Shown: positions 40,601 to 54,888 of the stretch, piece by piece | Numbering within the stretch: position 1 is the stretch's first letter | Layout of the letters: each line of letters begins with the position of its first letter | Source: Beaufortia kweichowensis | Lineage: Eukaryota > Chordata > Actinopteri > Cypriniformes > Gastromyzontidae | DNA length: 64,000 bases | Reading direction: 5' to 3' | Assembly (NCBI GenBank): GCA_019155185.1 | Contig: CM032809.1 | Coordinates: forward strand, 12,091,512 to 12,155,511 | Notes under the pieces: model-generated | Told to the model about the DNA's origin: nothing | Databases searched by the model: none | The model's input: the letters and a program-made list of their open reading frames with translations, nothing else | Made by a program: the position numbers and the translations under genes

Positions 40601-41120
40601 GTTGCCATAGTGACTACAAGACTGTCTTTGGGTAACACACATGCACTATGCTATCACGGGGGCCAAGCCACTATGTTTCCATGGTAACCACCCCAGTGCC
40701 AGAACACCACGTCTCTTTGCCTTTTCGAATCGCCACTTGAGTGTCTGAAAGTAGCTGCGCTCGGCGGACGCTGAGAGCTCGTAATGAGCTCCGGCTGCTC
40801 TGCGGAGACCAGGCTTCTTAACTGCTCACTCATGAATCAGATATTCTCAACAAATCCACAAGTGCTTTTTTAGGAAAACACAGACGAAGCACAAAGCTCA
40901 TAACCAGGCTTTTAAAAAACGATCGGTGTCCCAAAGCCCGAGTGTTCGGCTGACCTGAGTTTGCACCGTAGTGGTGGACAATCCCGTTCATGCAAATGTG
41001 CAGTAGATCAGCAGGGTTAGTGTGCGTAATGAGTGATGTCGTAGCCCAGACTGGTAGTTTAACAGCAGTGTCTGTCCTCCGGGCGAGCTGTGATTGGATT
41101 TTCACTCTGCATTTGATTGA
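40601..41120. promoter_or_regulatory. CpG-containing intronic block with two X-box-like motifs
   Basis: GTTGCCATAGTGAC (40601-40614) and GTTTCCATGGTAAC (40675-40688) fit the RFX X-box pattern; the second is a near-perfect palindrome. Downstream to about 41100 the CpG density is raised (CGCTCGGCGGACGC near 40758) and an octamer ATGCAAAT lies at 40990-40997. This could be an enhancer or alternative promoter; no first-exon ORF was recognised. Confidence 0.35.
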
Positions 41121-43559
41121 CGTAGCACTTCGGTATAGCTACCTGATGTTGTGAATTTCAGTGATGGTGAAAATGAAAGCAAAGTACATATATTTGTATT
41201 TAAAAAACATCCTGAGGAATGTGTAGGCATTTCCAAATAACATTTTAGTCCAAATAAAGTTATATTTTATAATTGAACATGTCACCCAAACAAAATTGCA
41301 TATATAAGCCATGTTAATATGAGGTTGATGCCAACAGTAGGCTGCACTTTGTTGTTTATTGCTGTATTAACATATCAGAGAAGTTGTTAACTCTGCTCAG
41401 CTTGCCAAATAACAACTTTGTTGTTTTGTGAGATGCACCGCAACAGACTCAGAAACTACCTAAAGAAAAGAACACCCCTTAAAAGTCATCGTATAATTCA
41501 CACAGTGCTGCCGGTGTGAGCACGAGACGGACTGGCAGGAGCCAAGGCGAAGTTGGCTCGCCGATGCGCTGACAGATTTATGAGCAAGCGCGTATTATTC
41601 AATGTCACTTCTGACACGGTAATTGCAGTAACATTGAGTGACAGCGTTGTGTTTCCAGTACGTGTGTTTTAATGTACAAACGCAAGGCAGAATTTTACAG
41701 ATTTAGTCTCTTTTATTGCAAATCCTGTAATTTAGCTGGAACGAATAGTGTCACATTTTCTAGCGGATATTTTGCTGAAGCATCAAATTAGTCATAGTCT
41801 CGTATTTAGTGTCTTTGAAGGACCAGAGGTTCTCCGCTGACTGCTTCTTCCTGTGGAAAGTCTCTGTGACAGATGAGCGTGAGGAGAGAAAGAATGACTT
41901 CTGATTCTATTGCCTTCTCATTCATGCACACATGTGGGAAATCACCCTGTTTTGGTCTTGAAATTTTCAAGTCATAAGATTTTGATGAATTAATTTCCAA
42001 TTTTTTGCCGTTTTCAGTGTAGTACCATGCAATACAAGTCATGTTGAATGGATTTAGTGTTTTTCCCTATCATTCACTTTTCTTCAATTTTGTACTGTAA
42101 TGTTTTTAAAATGCTCTACTAGCCTATTTTACTGCTCACATCATTTTTTTGCTGTTATTGTCCTTTTTTTTTTTCGCTTTCTCACATCGTAGCTGCCCTT
42201 TCTAGTGCCTCCCCGCTGACAGGCTGGGAAGACGGCAGTCTGTGAGGAAGTAACGGCAATCCGTGAAGTGAAAATCATTTCTTAATTGCTGCGATTTGGG
42301 CAGTGACCTGCTTGTGAGAATGGGTTTGGTTTGATCCGTAAAACGCCCTGAGTAACACCTGGCCATCGTGGACTAATCTGACTGAAAAAAGCAGATTTGG
42401 TAGGGGGTAACAGCGGATGCTTTGTTAGGCGGTAGCATGTGTATGTGTGTTAAATAGGAGGCTCGCCCATTATGACTATCCGTTTTCCTTTCAGACCAGT
42501 ATGGATTTTCATTCTGCGGTGTGATAATGAATGGCTAATGTGAAGAAGTCCCAGTTTTCCCCAATAATTTAATTCTTTTAAAGAAAGAATTCACCTAAAA
42601 ATGAATTCGGTAATTATACTTAGTACTTTATTATTAGTTTTTTTAGTATGAAAGAAGCTGGATTGAAGTATCTTGTGATACTCCATAGAAACATGGGCTA
42701 AAATGGACAAAAGCACCATAAATATGCTATTTAAGTAGTATGTGTGCTATAGTATGTGTGTCTTCTGAAACCATACAGTGCTCTTGCGAAGAAAACCATT
42801 TTAGGCCCATTTTAGCGCGAACTATGTTTGGTAAGAACTGTTTATTGAAACTTCTACATTTATCGTTTTGTGTTTCATTTTTGCAAACAATATGCAAGTT
42901 GAATATAGCATGTAACTCATGTTTCAAGTTATGTGTACCGTTACCCTTTTTGTTTCCTACCTTTCTTGTTTGGCTTTTTTTGTACTGCAGAAGCGTCTGT
43001 GTGTGCACATGTTTGAAGAGCGTAAAATAACACAAAAAGAGTAGTAATTGAGACGAGCAAGCCAAATGCATGAAGGAAAAGTGGTCCTCTTCATTTTTTG
43101 CATGCTGCTCCGTTTCTATTTCGGTTTGATTGAGAGACAGCAGCTCTTGCGCAGTGCCTGTCTGTGGTCAGCTGGCCGCTGTGCTCCTGTCAACTGTCAC
43201 TTTCTGCTGTGGTTGCATCCTTCACCACCACAGTAACTGGTAATCTTATCTCGCTGTCAGTTTGTCTTACCCTCTGCCGGCCTTCTGCGCCCCTGTTAAC
43301 CCCTCGAACCTCGAGCTACTGCCAATCTGTCACCTCCCTTCAGTCTCGAGACCTGTCATTGAAAATGCAAATGTATGCTGAACTCTCAGATTTTAGCTTA
43401 TTATGCTTTGACAGACTCTGTACTGTTAAATCCAGTTGCGTTGAACTGGCCAGTAGTAGTCCTTGCATGTGGATCTTATTAAAGCAGTTAGACTTAAAAG
43501 ATCATGTAGAACTGTGATTTTTATCATGCTTAAGATGTGGTGTTAGACATGCATTTCTG
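41121..43559. other. Intron 1 segment, no clear feature
   Basis: Unique sequence. Overlapping ORFs of 96-117 codons at 42727-43517 lie on both strands and show no domain or splice context. Confidence 0.4.
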
Positions 43560-43932
43560 TTAAAGGAAAAGTCACCCACAAATTGACCCCATTGACTTGA
43601 CTATAGTACTTTTTATTCCTACTATGGAAAGTCAATGGGGTCCAATTTAAAGGAAATTGGACCCAAATAAAAATTATGTCATCATTTAGAGTTATATACA
43701 AGGTCATTCAAACCTTGTAAATAACTCTTTCTACTGTGGAAAGCAAAAGAAAGAGAGAGTTTGTGAAATGTCTCAGTAGTTTTGTGTCCATATAATGGAA
43801 GTCAGTGGGGGCCAATATTGTTTGGTTATCAAAATATCCTCATTTGTGTTCTGCAGAAAGTCATACAGGTTTGAAATAATGTTAGGATGAGCAAATGATT
43901 ATAGTCGTTTGTGGGTGAGCTGTCCCTTTAAC
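43560..43932. mobile_element. TTAA inverted-repeat MITE, family B, long copy
   Basis: Left end TTAAAGGAAAAGTCACCC, right end GGGTGAGCTGTCCCTTTAA. Interior carries CATATAATGGAAGTCAGTGG and GTTCTGCAGAAAGTCATACAGG typical of the family, plus an extra inverted piece (CCCATTGACTTGAC and GTCAATGGGG). Confidence 0.85.
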
Positions 43933-46467
43933 CATGGTAAAACCATTATAAAGCATAGGTTTAAGTGGCATATTGAAGTGGCTTTTTAAAATGGTGACAA
44001 CAACAATGTTGTCCAATAAAAACTAAATTATATATATTTTTTAAATCCTAAAACAAGTCCTAAAATAAATGTCAATCAATAACTGCTGTCTCTTGCATGT
44101 AAATCTGACTTTTTATACTACATGGAGTGGTCATGTTGAGTGATAATTCGGCAGCGTTGAAATTTTACTCATCCAAAATACTGATTCACTTAATTATATA
44201 TAAAAACGTGTTTGTGCAATATCACGAAACGGATTATTGTCACTTACTGTTCAACTGCTTGGCGGTTTGTGCATGCTTAAGTCAGTACATTGTGATTTGT
44301 AGCTACAAGAAATTGATCTGCCCTTACAATTGCAGTTTTTAACTATAGAGCCTAAACTATCCATTTCAGCAAATACAAATATAATATCTGAGGATATTTT
44401 TGGAAGCATCTGAAAAAGCATTCTCTCTGTGGCCTTATTTTTTTTTTATTGTCTGCATGTATTTTACCATCCTTAAAATAAAGGTGTCATAGCATGTCAG
44501 CCACAGACCAGTGCTGTTGAATTCCCATAGGAGCATCCCAATCCAATCCTGCGATCGGTTTTCATCCCTAACTCTTTTTGGCTCTGTATTATGCTGCCAG
44601 ATCGTCCTCTTCCTCCAGCTAATGCACTGTAATACGATGTAACGTAATAATGTTGTCTCTGCGAGACCGGTCGGCTTACCATGCCTGTTTTCGGGGGTTT
44701 GACTGTGATTACATGGCATGTGCGGTTTGCTCATGCGTGTGGCGTCTGTTGTCACGACACGTCCCATTGATGTTGTGTAACATGTGCGGTGCGTTAACTG
44801 TCAACCCCTCTCGCGGGGAAAAGATCGTAAATCAACTGGGCGCTGTGGTGACACGATGGTCACAATGACTCGATCTTTCGTTTGACGAAGTGCCTGTAAA
44901 GAGCAAATCGAATTTGTGCTTGAGCGTTCATGTTATCGGAGTTAGTGGAATAGCAGTGGCTAGGAGCGTTAATGTTTTTTTTTACGTTCACCTCAAATGA
45001 GAGAAGCTTTAAAGAGCTCTGTGAATTTAAGTGGATACCCTGCTCTTTTTTATATGCAACTGACTTGGCAATAGACCAGATCAATAATGTTAGGATGACA
45101 TGCTAAATGTCTATTTTGAGTACTTATAAAGTCTTTTCCTTTAGCGTATTTTTACTAATGGCTAAATTGAGGCCTACAGAAGAGAAAATAGAGTGTAGAG
45201 GTTTTGAGGTTTTCATCGACTGACTCTTCTGGGAGATCACTGGCACGCTTTCAAGGCCTGCTTGCTTTTTTATTTATTCTTGATTTTCGCCTCTTAGAGA
45301 ACGATCTGACTGATTGCTCTAATCCTTGGGATTTTCTCATGGTTTGCGTAACAAAGGAAGTTTGTGCACAAATGAGGTGTGTCTCTTTAGTTCCCGTGTC
45401 GTCATTGGTCTTCAGAGTTGCTTTTACTGTCAGGCCAACGTTGGCAAAGACACTGTGTAGCACAAGTCTTAATCACATTAACACACTAAACCGCTAACGT
45501 CAAGTTAGCGCTGTGAATCTTCAGCTGTCCGTCCGGGTGGAAATTACCGTCATGGACGTTAACTGCTAACGGTCTGCAAGCGTCATGGGTATTGACAAGG
45601 AATCCGTTCCCTCGACAGATCATGTTCTTGAGTTGGAGAGTACCTAGAATTTGCTAGCTGTTGGTGTGAAATTCGATTTCGGTACGCGTCTTGAAAATAA
45701 TTGGATAAGTTACAGATTTCTGTAAGAGACTGGCCGGCAGAAGTTTTCCATGTGTGTGCACTCCTCACAGGACCGTAAGGTTTAGTACAGTCTGAAAATA
45801 TCAGAAGCCGGAGCGAAGCTTTGTCGTAAACAATTTCCTGAAGAGAGGAAGAAGTGTGGGGTGGAGTGTGAGACAAAAGAGAAAGAGAGGAAGTAGTGTT
45901 ACGAGTATGAACGAATGCATCCGTGTTGGGATGGAATAATTTGCCTACAAACAGATAGTTGTGGAGGCTGTCTGTTATGAGAAAGGGCGTTAAGATGGCC
46001 TCTGAAGGCTGTCTTCCTGTCAGACCACTGTTAACTCCTCTCCTCTGCTTATGGTGTGCGTGTGTGTGCGTATGTGTGCGTGTGTGGGGGTCTGTCTTTG
46101 TTGCTGTTCACCATAAGAAAGAGAAATAGAGGAAGGAGAATACAGAGCCTGAAGCGTTTACAGCTGTGATGACAGGCCCATCACTCTACCCAAACCCACA
46201 CTTCTGCAGAATGATACATCGGCTCGTCCAACATCATGGAAGTTATTTTTCTCTTTTGGCCCCATTTGTGTTTAAAGGAAGGTTGTCATTGTTTCAGTAG
46301 TCAGTACCTCAGAGATCGATACAATGCGAGGAAAAAAGCGCAGTATTTTTGTACCCGAGCAATAATCAAACACAACTGATGTGCTTTTAACCACAGCCTT
46401 TAATAACTGTTTTTTATGCTATAGGCTGTATTTACACCGCCATTAAATAGAAAATATTTTTTTTCAT
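43933..46467. other. Intron 1 segment with CpG-richer patches
   Basis: CpG is raised at about 44640-44900 and 45480-45600. At 45492-45510 CGCTAAC and GTTAGCG form a 7-bp hairpin with a 5-nt loop. TG-rich runs occur at 46051-46090. No exon found. Confidence 0.4.
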
Positions 46468-46640
46468 CATACATTTACACTCATGTCATCCCAAACCTGC
46501 ATGACTTTTTATCTGCAAGAATATAAAATCACTAAAACATTTCTCAATATATCTTCCTTTGTATTCAGCAGAACAGTCATACAGGTTTTGAACAACATGA
46601 GAGTGAATATGTTTTCCAAAGTTTTAACTATCGCTTTAAT
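46468..46640 (+). mobile_element. TTAA-family MITE remnant, interior only
   Basis: ACTCATGTCATCCCAAACCT, GCATGACTTT, TTCAGCAGAACAGTCATACAGG and ATGAGAGTGAATA occur in the usual family-B order, but both TTAA terminal repeats are decayed (a trace ACTATCGCTTTAA remains at the right). Confidence 0.6.
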
Positions 46641-47429
46641 GCTTTGCCAAGATTGCCTTTTGACAAAGTGCGTTTATCCATTTAATTGCACAGACGCATT
46701 TTGCAAAAGGTTGCAACCCCAAATCCATGAAAGTTGGTGGCAAATGGATTCAGTACTTTGTACCACTGATCCTGAATGTCTTTTTCTGTTGGTGACTTAT
46801 TGAAATATTGATATTTGTCGAATGCACACACTATTTTCTTCCATTCTGTGTTTTTGAGAGTCAGAAAAGCAATTCAGGGCTTGTTCAGTCATTAAAAGAA
46901 ACTGCAGGTTTCCAGCCTGACCTTCCACCGCTGCCGCCACATTAGGCCAGAGGCCCAGAAGGCTGTGCGTGCGAGCGTATGTGTGTTTTTGTGCGCTTGT
47001 GTGCGTTCAGGCCTGTTCATTCACAGGTACCTCAGGCTCATATTCAGACGTGAACTAGTGTGTGGATTTGTTGCCACTCGCAGCTGATGACCTTGTAAGT
47101 AAACCGAAAGCCCTGAGAAAGCCGTCTTCCCTCCGTGCTCGACCTGTGCAGGGAAAGAGTTAACTACTCGTGCAGCAGAGAGCAAGAGAGAACATGCGAG
47201 TGAGCAAATAAGTGGCTGTGAAAGAGAGCAGCATGCTGCTGTTGTCAGGGAGTGGGAGGGGGAGAGGTGGGCGGAGCTACGAAGATCTCTCGATGGTCTC
47301 TGATTGGCTGGCACTGCGGTAGGAGAACAAAGTGCTTTTGACGGGTGCGCTGCACATCCCCGGGTCTAATGGGGCTCTGAGGGGTGGCATTGTCCTGCCT
47401 TTAACAGGCTGCTAAGAGGCTGGCTGTGA

Positions 47430-47451
47430 AACACACACACACACACACACA
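47430..47451. repeat. (AC)11 microsatellite
   Basis: Eleven AC dinucleotides. Confidence 0.95.
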
Positions 47452-50400
47452 TGGACACAATCATACTAATTTGAGCATTTCTGCTTTAGTACGTGAAGTA
47501 GAATTCATGCAAATTTTTTGTAGGCATGCATGACCTACTGCACGATGTCGTATCGTGTTATTTAATCCGTTTGCTAGAAGGCATAAATTGGTTTAGAAAT
47601 AATTAACTAAATTAAACTGCAACATTAATTGTAGCGTTTACGTGCACTCTCAAAGTTCAATTTCAATTAGAAATAATTAGACCGTTTAATCAGAAGCGAT
47701 AGTTGGATTTTTAAAAATGGCATGTAAACGCTTCAGTCCGACTGAAATTGTTATTTGCGAGATTGGACTAACAGACCTGTAAAATGTGATTAAAGCTCTC
47801 GTGTTGATCTCAGCATTTTGCTCTTGTTTGGAGAGACGGATGTGATCCACCTTTGTGCATTATGTTAAGGATGACAAAAAAAATGAAAAAATGAAAAAAA
47901 TAAACTCAATGAGGTCACATGACAACAGAGGAGCACACTACTGTTATACAAATACTTTGTAGTATTCTGTATTGCTATACATTGTGGTAAATCAGTGTTC
48001 CGTTCCAAACCCGTCTCTGTACAGGTGTCACAATCCAAAAACACAATGTCTGACCCTGAGGCATTGGTATTTCACAATTGTAGTCCATCTCCCTCCTAAT
48101 GTACTGCTTTCTTATTTTACAACTGTTCATGGATTAGTTGAAGCTCTGCCATTTTCAGCATCTTCGTTTTTTTCCTGCCAATTCTCATATTTTAAAATTG
48201 TCTACACATTGGTCTCAGTGTTAGCCGTTTACAAAAATCAATTTTGCTTTCTTGCTTCGTCTTTTTTGGACAGGCAACACTTCCTTATTACCCTGTGCCA
48301 AGCCATCTGTCATTGAAAATGTATTTAAACAGCAATAAACACTTCTCTTCATGCATTATAGTTCCTGGACTGTAGCAGAAATTTTAAAGATGCTCTTGCA
48401 CTGTTAGTGTATCTGGTAAAATCTGCATCAATGATACAATCATTTTTTCGGTCATGTCTTACTTTTACCCATATCTTCATTGCATTTTTCATTATGTGTC
48501 AGATGTTTTTTATATTGTTTTTTTATTGCTCATAAGTCAGACACCTTCAGAAGCTGTGTTGTGTACTGACTTTTCTCTAATGTGTTCTCTGTGTTTTCAG
48601 CTGTGTGTTCTATTAATATGGCGGCAGGTTAAAAATGCTCAAATGTGTTTGCTCATGTTCAACACAAGATCTTGTTCAAACTTCCCTAAACACTGATGAA
48701 GTCATTTTGTCTGCGTCATGACACAGGCTGGACGTCCTACACTACTTTCTGAGCGCTATGAAGTTGTGTTTTTCCCCTCCTCCTGTTATGCTGTTTTTTT
48801 TTGCTGTTTCTCTGTTACAGTCATCATTTCCTCTCAGTGAAAGTGTCTGAGTCACCTGTGCTGGAACGAAAACTCCTGTGCATGTGCCTATCAGCATCAG
48901 AGATTGCTGCAGTATTGGAGAAACGTCCTCTGTTTCCTGTATTTAACCCGCCACGTTTTCTCCAGGCAGGTTCTATGGAAATGTTATTGTCTTTTCAATT
49001 CATTGTAATATCTAAGGATGTTTTGAACCTGAGCTGGTGGATTGTCGCATGTTAATCAGGTCACCTAAGCCTCATAGAAAGCAGTTTATATAGAATAGTG
49101 CTCAAAGAAAGGAGGAAGGGGAGACTGAGAAAGCAACTTGTTTTTAATCGTCTTTGTTACGGTTGACTGAGCTAAAACTAGTCTGTGGTTTGCTTATAAA
49201 TTTGTATTGCTGATTGTGAGTCTATGTAGCCATGTTTAATAAAATAGTTCACTATCGTTTATGACTATCTTTCTTCAGACACAAACAATCTTAAAGTTAT
49301 ATATGCTTTGTAATGCCGTTGAACTGTCATGTCGAAACGCTTATATGACGATTAGTCACGAGACACGCAAGAACCAATGGGATTCGACATTATATTGTTG
49401 TGCCGCCATATTGGAATTTACCTTGCTTTGCTGTCTGTTTAGGTTTACTTGTGATATAACGATTGTTAAATTTGCTGAAAAGATCAAATATATCGATTTG
49501 CTTCAGAAGACATTTATTAAACTACTGCATCCTTACGGACAACTTTTGTGATGGGTGGGTTTTCTTTTTTTATCTTCAAAATATCTGGCACTATTCAGTG
49601 ACATCACAAAGCTAGCAATTTTGACGCTATTACATAATATAACTCGTAAAATGTATTTATAGTTATATTATTTAGAAGGAAATTATGCAATTTTTATTTT
49701 TAATGTTTGCCTGCAGTTGGCAATGCCTAGAGTAATGGGGTTTCCCTCTGTGTTTCCCTGTTTGTTTGACAGGAAGTCAGATGTGATTTCTGTTCTGAAA
49801 TCAGTTTCAGGTTGACTAGCTGTGTAGGGACTGTAAATATACGCAAGGTCACAGGTGAAGCTTTAGAGGAAATCAGTTTCATGCCAAGAGTTTGCTTGGA
49901 GGGACTGCGAGTCGCAATTAAAATGATTGGATATTTGTTGTAGTGAACTGAAAATTATGAATTAGAATCTCATTGAGATGTTTGTAGAAGTTTTGTTTTG
50001 TATAATACAGTTTTAACATAATAATCTGCAACACCACGCCAACTGTCAAGTCACAAAGCTTGGAGCATTTTGCATAATTTTTGCCGCTGTTTGTTGTGGA
50101 GTATTGTGAGTGGATTGTGAAGGTTTCAGTAAGTCTCATGGAAGCTTTCACTACCACGCTGTGTATTAGCTGATTAAAAAGTACAGTTACACATGTTTGG
50201 ATGGAAGCGTGTAGGAGTAAACATGATGAAAGGCTCATGCACGCAGCTGAATCACTGAATCTAATCAGCGCTGCTTCCTGGAGTTTCATTGATTTCTCAG
50301 AGCCCTGCGTTGGGGAGAATATCTAAATGGATCTCCGGCTTCGTAATGCAGTTTCCAACCGAGGTTGGGTAAACTTCTGGTTTTAAATGCCAAGGGCTTT

Positions 50401-53400
50401 AACCTTCTCATTTGAGTCACTATATTTGAAACGACATTTCCCATTCAACCAGTTTACCAGCTTCTGTCTTAAACAACAGATTGTCCATTCCAGCTGCTCT
50501 TGCAGGATGTCATGTTGTTCCTTTGTTGCATTAAACAACAAACTCCCTTATACCTTAGCTGGCTATCTCCCACCCAAGGTTCAGAGGTTCAACCAGCGGT
50601 GATTCACATCGGTCTCTACCCCCTCTTTCCTCCACATCCCCATTATTCTTTTCTTTCCACCTCCTTGTAGAATTGGAGCATTTGTGGTAAGTTTCTTCCT
50701 CTATCACGTGTGGAAGACTATTACTATTACACTATTGACTATTACAATGGGAGCACTGTAGGCTTGGTTCCCAGCAGAGAAGTCAGCAGTTCCTGCCGCT
50801 GGAGGAGGGAGACTTGGGTGGGAATGCTGGCTGATACGTGTGATCCGTTCCTCCCGTGGCTCAGCCTGCTGAATAGTGCAGTGTCTGTGGTGAGAATGCT
50901 GGGCTGTCTCAATGATTCAGGACTCTGTGTTGCGTTTCAGTGCACAAAGGTGACAACAGACCTAGTCTTCAAACTACTGCATCCTCTCATGTCTGCGGCC
51001 TGAAAATTGAGCCGTAAGTCACGTGATGCGACTTGCTGATGAGGAATGTCTTGCTAAATCTTAATCTTTTCCTACTTTGAGTGCTTGAGTTGCACTAGAG
51101 AGGGGATGGAGAACGCAGGCAGCCGGTACTATAAATACATCTCTGAGAGCTGTGTGTGCAGGCATAGCATGTGAGCAGCATGTCTGAACATCTGAAATCC
51201 CAGGCTGTGTCCTCTGGTTCCTGTAAGACAGTGGCAGAGATCAATGAATGCTCTAAAATAACAGATGTTTGAGCCAGGACTAGCCAAAGGCCCTATTTTG
51301 CTGTAGTTAACCTCCCTGTTGTTGGATTATAGAGCGGTGAGATACACAGACCAGGGTCAGCCAGACAGTCCAGGATCCAATCACATGGTGGAAATTGGTG
51401 TTTGAGCAAAGGAACTATAGTTCAGCTGTGTGCCATGCAACAAACTCGAAATTTAAAATGAAATTTGGAGGTGAAATGAACCAGCAGGAAACGTGTTGTG
51501 AATGTAAATAACATCATTAATGATTTCATGATGAGAGGCATATAAAGTTGAATCTCACCAGCTGTACATACTGCGGTAACTTTATTCAGTAGGTAATAGA
51601 GATCTCATGCTCAGAGATCAGAGAACAATTACAGAACACTGTCTGGTACACATACATGTGTGAGGGAGGAAGATAGTAAGAATAGAGCCTGTGGGAAAAT
51701 AATCAAATTAGTCAAGACACTACAGTATTGGTGTTAATTCCTCATCTCAATCTTATCACACCTCCAGCGTCATAGTGTACGGTAGTGACGGCCTCGCGTT
51801 GTTCTGCATTCCTTTTCGCTCTTTGGTATTTCACGCCAGTTCAAAGGCAGCAGGAATGTCTGGAATGAGAACATGAACTGTGCCAGCAACCTCACAAATA
51901 CCTCACAAATACTTCACAATGTTACTCATGACCTCATGAACGATTTTAAAAATAGCTTCCTGGAGCCCCTTTAAAGGCACGTGGCTTGGTTTAGCTGAGT
52001 AATAAGAATACAAAAACCACTTCACTGGCCAGACATTACAAGCGTCTTAATGGACTGCTTTAATGTCCTAATATTCAAGTCTAAAAGGGTTAGATTACTT
52101 GTGTTTTAGTGGTTGATGCAAGGATTTGTTTCTGAGATAAAATTACTTTGTCTTTGAAAGATGTACCACCAATCTTACAACTTTCTGTAAGCATAAAGAC
52201 TTTTAACCTGCAGGCTTGTAGCTCTGCAAACTGAACCGATGTGCACATTTTCAGCTTCTTAGAGATAAGGCTGATGTTTTGACCCTAAACTCTACCCGGA
52301 GGGGCCGGATACACGCAAACAGCAAAAACTCTAAAGCAAGTCTATCAACTGGACGACATGGAAGCTTTGTCTTGGAATGCATGCACACTGGATGTTTAAT
52401 GTAATGACATGTATCTGAGATCTGTAGCCCTTGTGGTCCTCTTTAGAGACTACACTTTCGATATAATAAGGATCAGGGATAGACTGTTGGGTAGTTGTCC
52501 AGCATAGTTGCCACAAAAGGTCACATCAAGGATGAATAGGGACCACATAGTGATGACTCCTTTACCCCCTTGTGAACCATAAAATGAGGGCCTTTGTGAC
52601 AGAATCAGTTCTTTGATAGATTTAATTTGATTTACCCATGACATGACTGTACAAGAGTGAGTGCACTGAACAGTGGGGTTTGATTATGAGGCAGAATTGC
52701 AAATTAGTAGTTGTGACTCAGAGCGCTTTGCTTCTGTGCCTTCTTTTAGATATTACATTAGTCATTTTGAATCATTTCCAACCTTTCATTCTTGATTATT
52801 CTGTGTCTCTCGAACACTCTCTTTGAGTTGATTTTTATATCTACCCGTCAGCCAAAACTGGAAATTGCCACTCTTTCCAGATTTTGTCTATTCTGATGTC
52901 ATTTACTGTTCTATGACATCATAAAGTGGAGGATGTTTACTGCACATTCGGGCCCAAACCCGCTACCATTCTTTGACTCATCGCAAAGATGTCTGCTTTA
53001 CTGATATGAATCATTAGTAGCCTAGAAATGAGCTGTGTGATGTGGTTTCGGGGTTTGAGGCTATGACTTCATTACTGCTAGTGTCTCCAGTTGTTTATAA
53101 AGGGGAAGTCTGCACGAAGTAACCGAAGAGACCTCCCATACCCTATCCCTGGGTGGCTTGGTCCCAGGTTTTAGTGGAGCTGTATGTGTTTGTCCAAACT
53201 CCATAATTCTGGCCACCCAGATGGTCACCTCACTTGAAGACTTGAGGAACTTGGTCAGTCAGTGGACTACTTGGACAAAAAAGACGGCAGGTCTTGAATG
53301 GTGTACTATGTCACACGCACACCTTTAATGACTGAGCGGGTCGCCACCTGAAGACATCGTTCCACTTAATCACAGTCATTTATTTACCAGACAGGAAAAA

Positions 53401-53763
53401 AGCCCCCTGGGATGAGTAAATGTATATTTAAACCCACACAGTGCTTTCGCTATGTCAACGCCAAACAGTAGCGGTGCAGTTTGGCGGAGTCACGGGCTTA
53501 CCAGTGGGTTCGAGTTCAGTGAAAAGCGAACAGAGAATGTTTAAGCTTAAATGTATTTTAGAAAATGCATCCTGTGCATCCTCAGCCAATGCGACTGTGG
53601 ACAGGAGCTTGTCCAAGACGCTTCCTCTTTGAGCGCAAAGCAGCTTTATGTGTTTGTGGAAATGGGCAGGATAGTTATGTTTTGACTGGCACTGCAGATT
53701 GGAGAGCAAGTATAAGGGTATGGACTAGCTTTATTAAAGCCTGCTTTCTCAGACAGGGATTAT
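47452..53763. other. Intron 1 segment, no clear feature
   Basis: About 6 kb of unique sequence without a recognised exon, RNA gene or repeat. ORFs of 60-123 codons are scattered on both strands with no family resemblance. Some balanced non-repetitive stretches (for example 51050-51400) may be regulatory. Confidence 0.4.
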
Positions 53764-53968
53764 ATTAAGTCATTATTGCTTCTGATTTGGGCAGAAATTC
53801 TATAAAGTATGTTGCCTCTCAAAAATGTTTTCTTTTTTCTGATGTCTGAACCATCGGTTTATATTTTACTGAACCCCTGGTTTAGTTTAGTTCAATGTAT
53901 TGGTACTCTGTGAGACTATATTTCAAGTTTTGACTGAAAATGGCACAGTCATGTGCTGGAGTTGCCCA
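53764..53968 (+). mobile_element. Unassigned interspersed repeat X, copy 3 (right half)
   Basis: Shares TCATTATTGCTTCTGATTTG, CTATAAAGTATGTTGCCTC, TATTTCAAGTTTTGACTGAA and a right edge GGAGTTGCCC with copies at 10500 and 13852. The left half is missing. Confidence 0.65.
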
Positions 53969-54842
53969 TGTCAGTGCAATTGTGCAATTTAAATTAGTAC
54001 AGCTCAAACATGTCTTTTAGTTTTGGATTAAGCTTAAGCCTTGTGTGTAAATCCAGGCCTAAATCTCAATAATTCTTCCTCATTCCTCCCATTTTAGCTG
54101 TATTTTTCCCCAATTCCCTCTAGTTCTTAATTTTTTTTAGTAATCATTTCCATTTCTTTCTTATTTTCCATCATTTGCTCTCACTTGTCCTGTTCCCTGT
54201 CATTCTTGTTTGTTCTTCTGTTCCACTTCTATGTTGTTCCTCATTCCCCTTCATGTATCCCTATTTGCTTTTGTTTCTTCTCTGGCCCATAAAGACCACA
54301 AAGTGCTGGGTAACACGAGAGAGTGGCAGGAACTGAAATGTGTCACGAGTTTTCTTCATTACTTCTGATGTGTGGTTAACCAGTCCCTCAAACCTCACCA
54401 GTTTTCTTTCTCTCAAACTTCTCAGAGGTTATTGACAAAAAGGCCCATTTTGAGCTCTTGTAGCTGCATAAACTCTGAGCATTATCATTGTCGTCCCGCA
54501 CCACTGTTTAAACTATCTGCACAGAAGATTCTTGTTGTAGACGCTTCAGCCGAAGGTCATCATGTAACGGTTTCAGATGTGTCTGTGTATGCGAGTGAAA
54601 CACACTTTCAGCACATTAACACTTGTCATGAGGAATTGAAACAGATTTACGGTTTAAATATAGATCAGAAACATTTTCATTTTTCACCCTAACAGCATAA
54701 TAAACTGGCGAGACTTGAGCCAATGGAATTTAACTGCTTATACAAGCACATTTATACTCAGAAACACACTTTCGTAATACTTCAGTAGTTCTCATTACTG
54801 TACAACAAATTCTTTCAAGTACATTGGCAATGTGCTTGTGAG

Positions 54843-54845
<3 letters not shown>

Positions 54846-54886
<41 letters not shown>
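54846..54886. repeat. 41-bp (TG)n microsatellite
   Basis: Uninterrupted TG run on the + strand. Confidence 0.97.
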
Positions 54887-54888
<2 letters not shown>

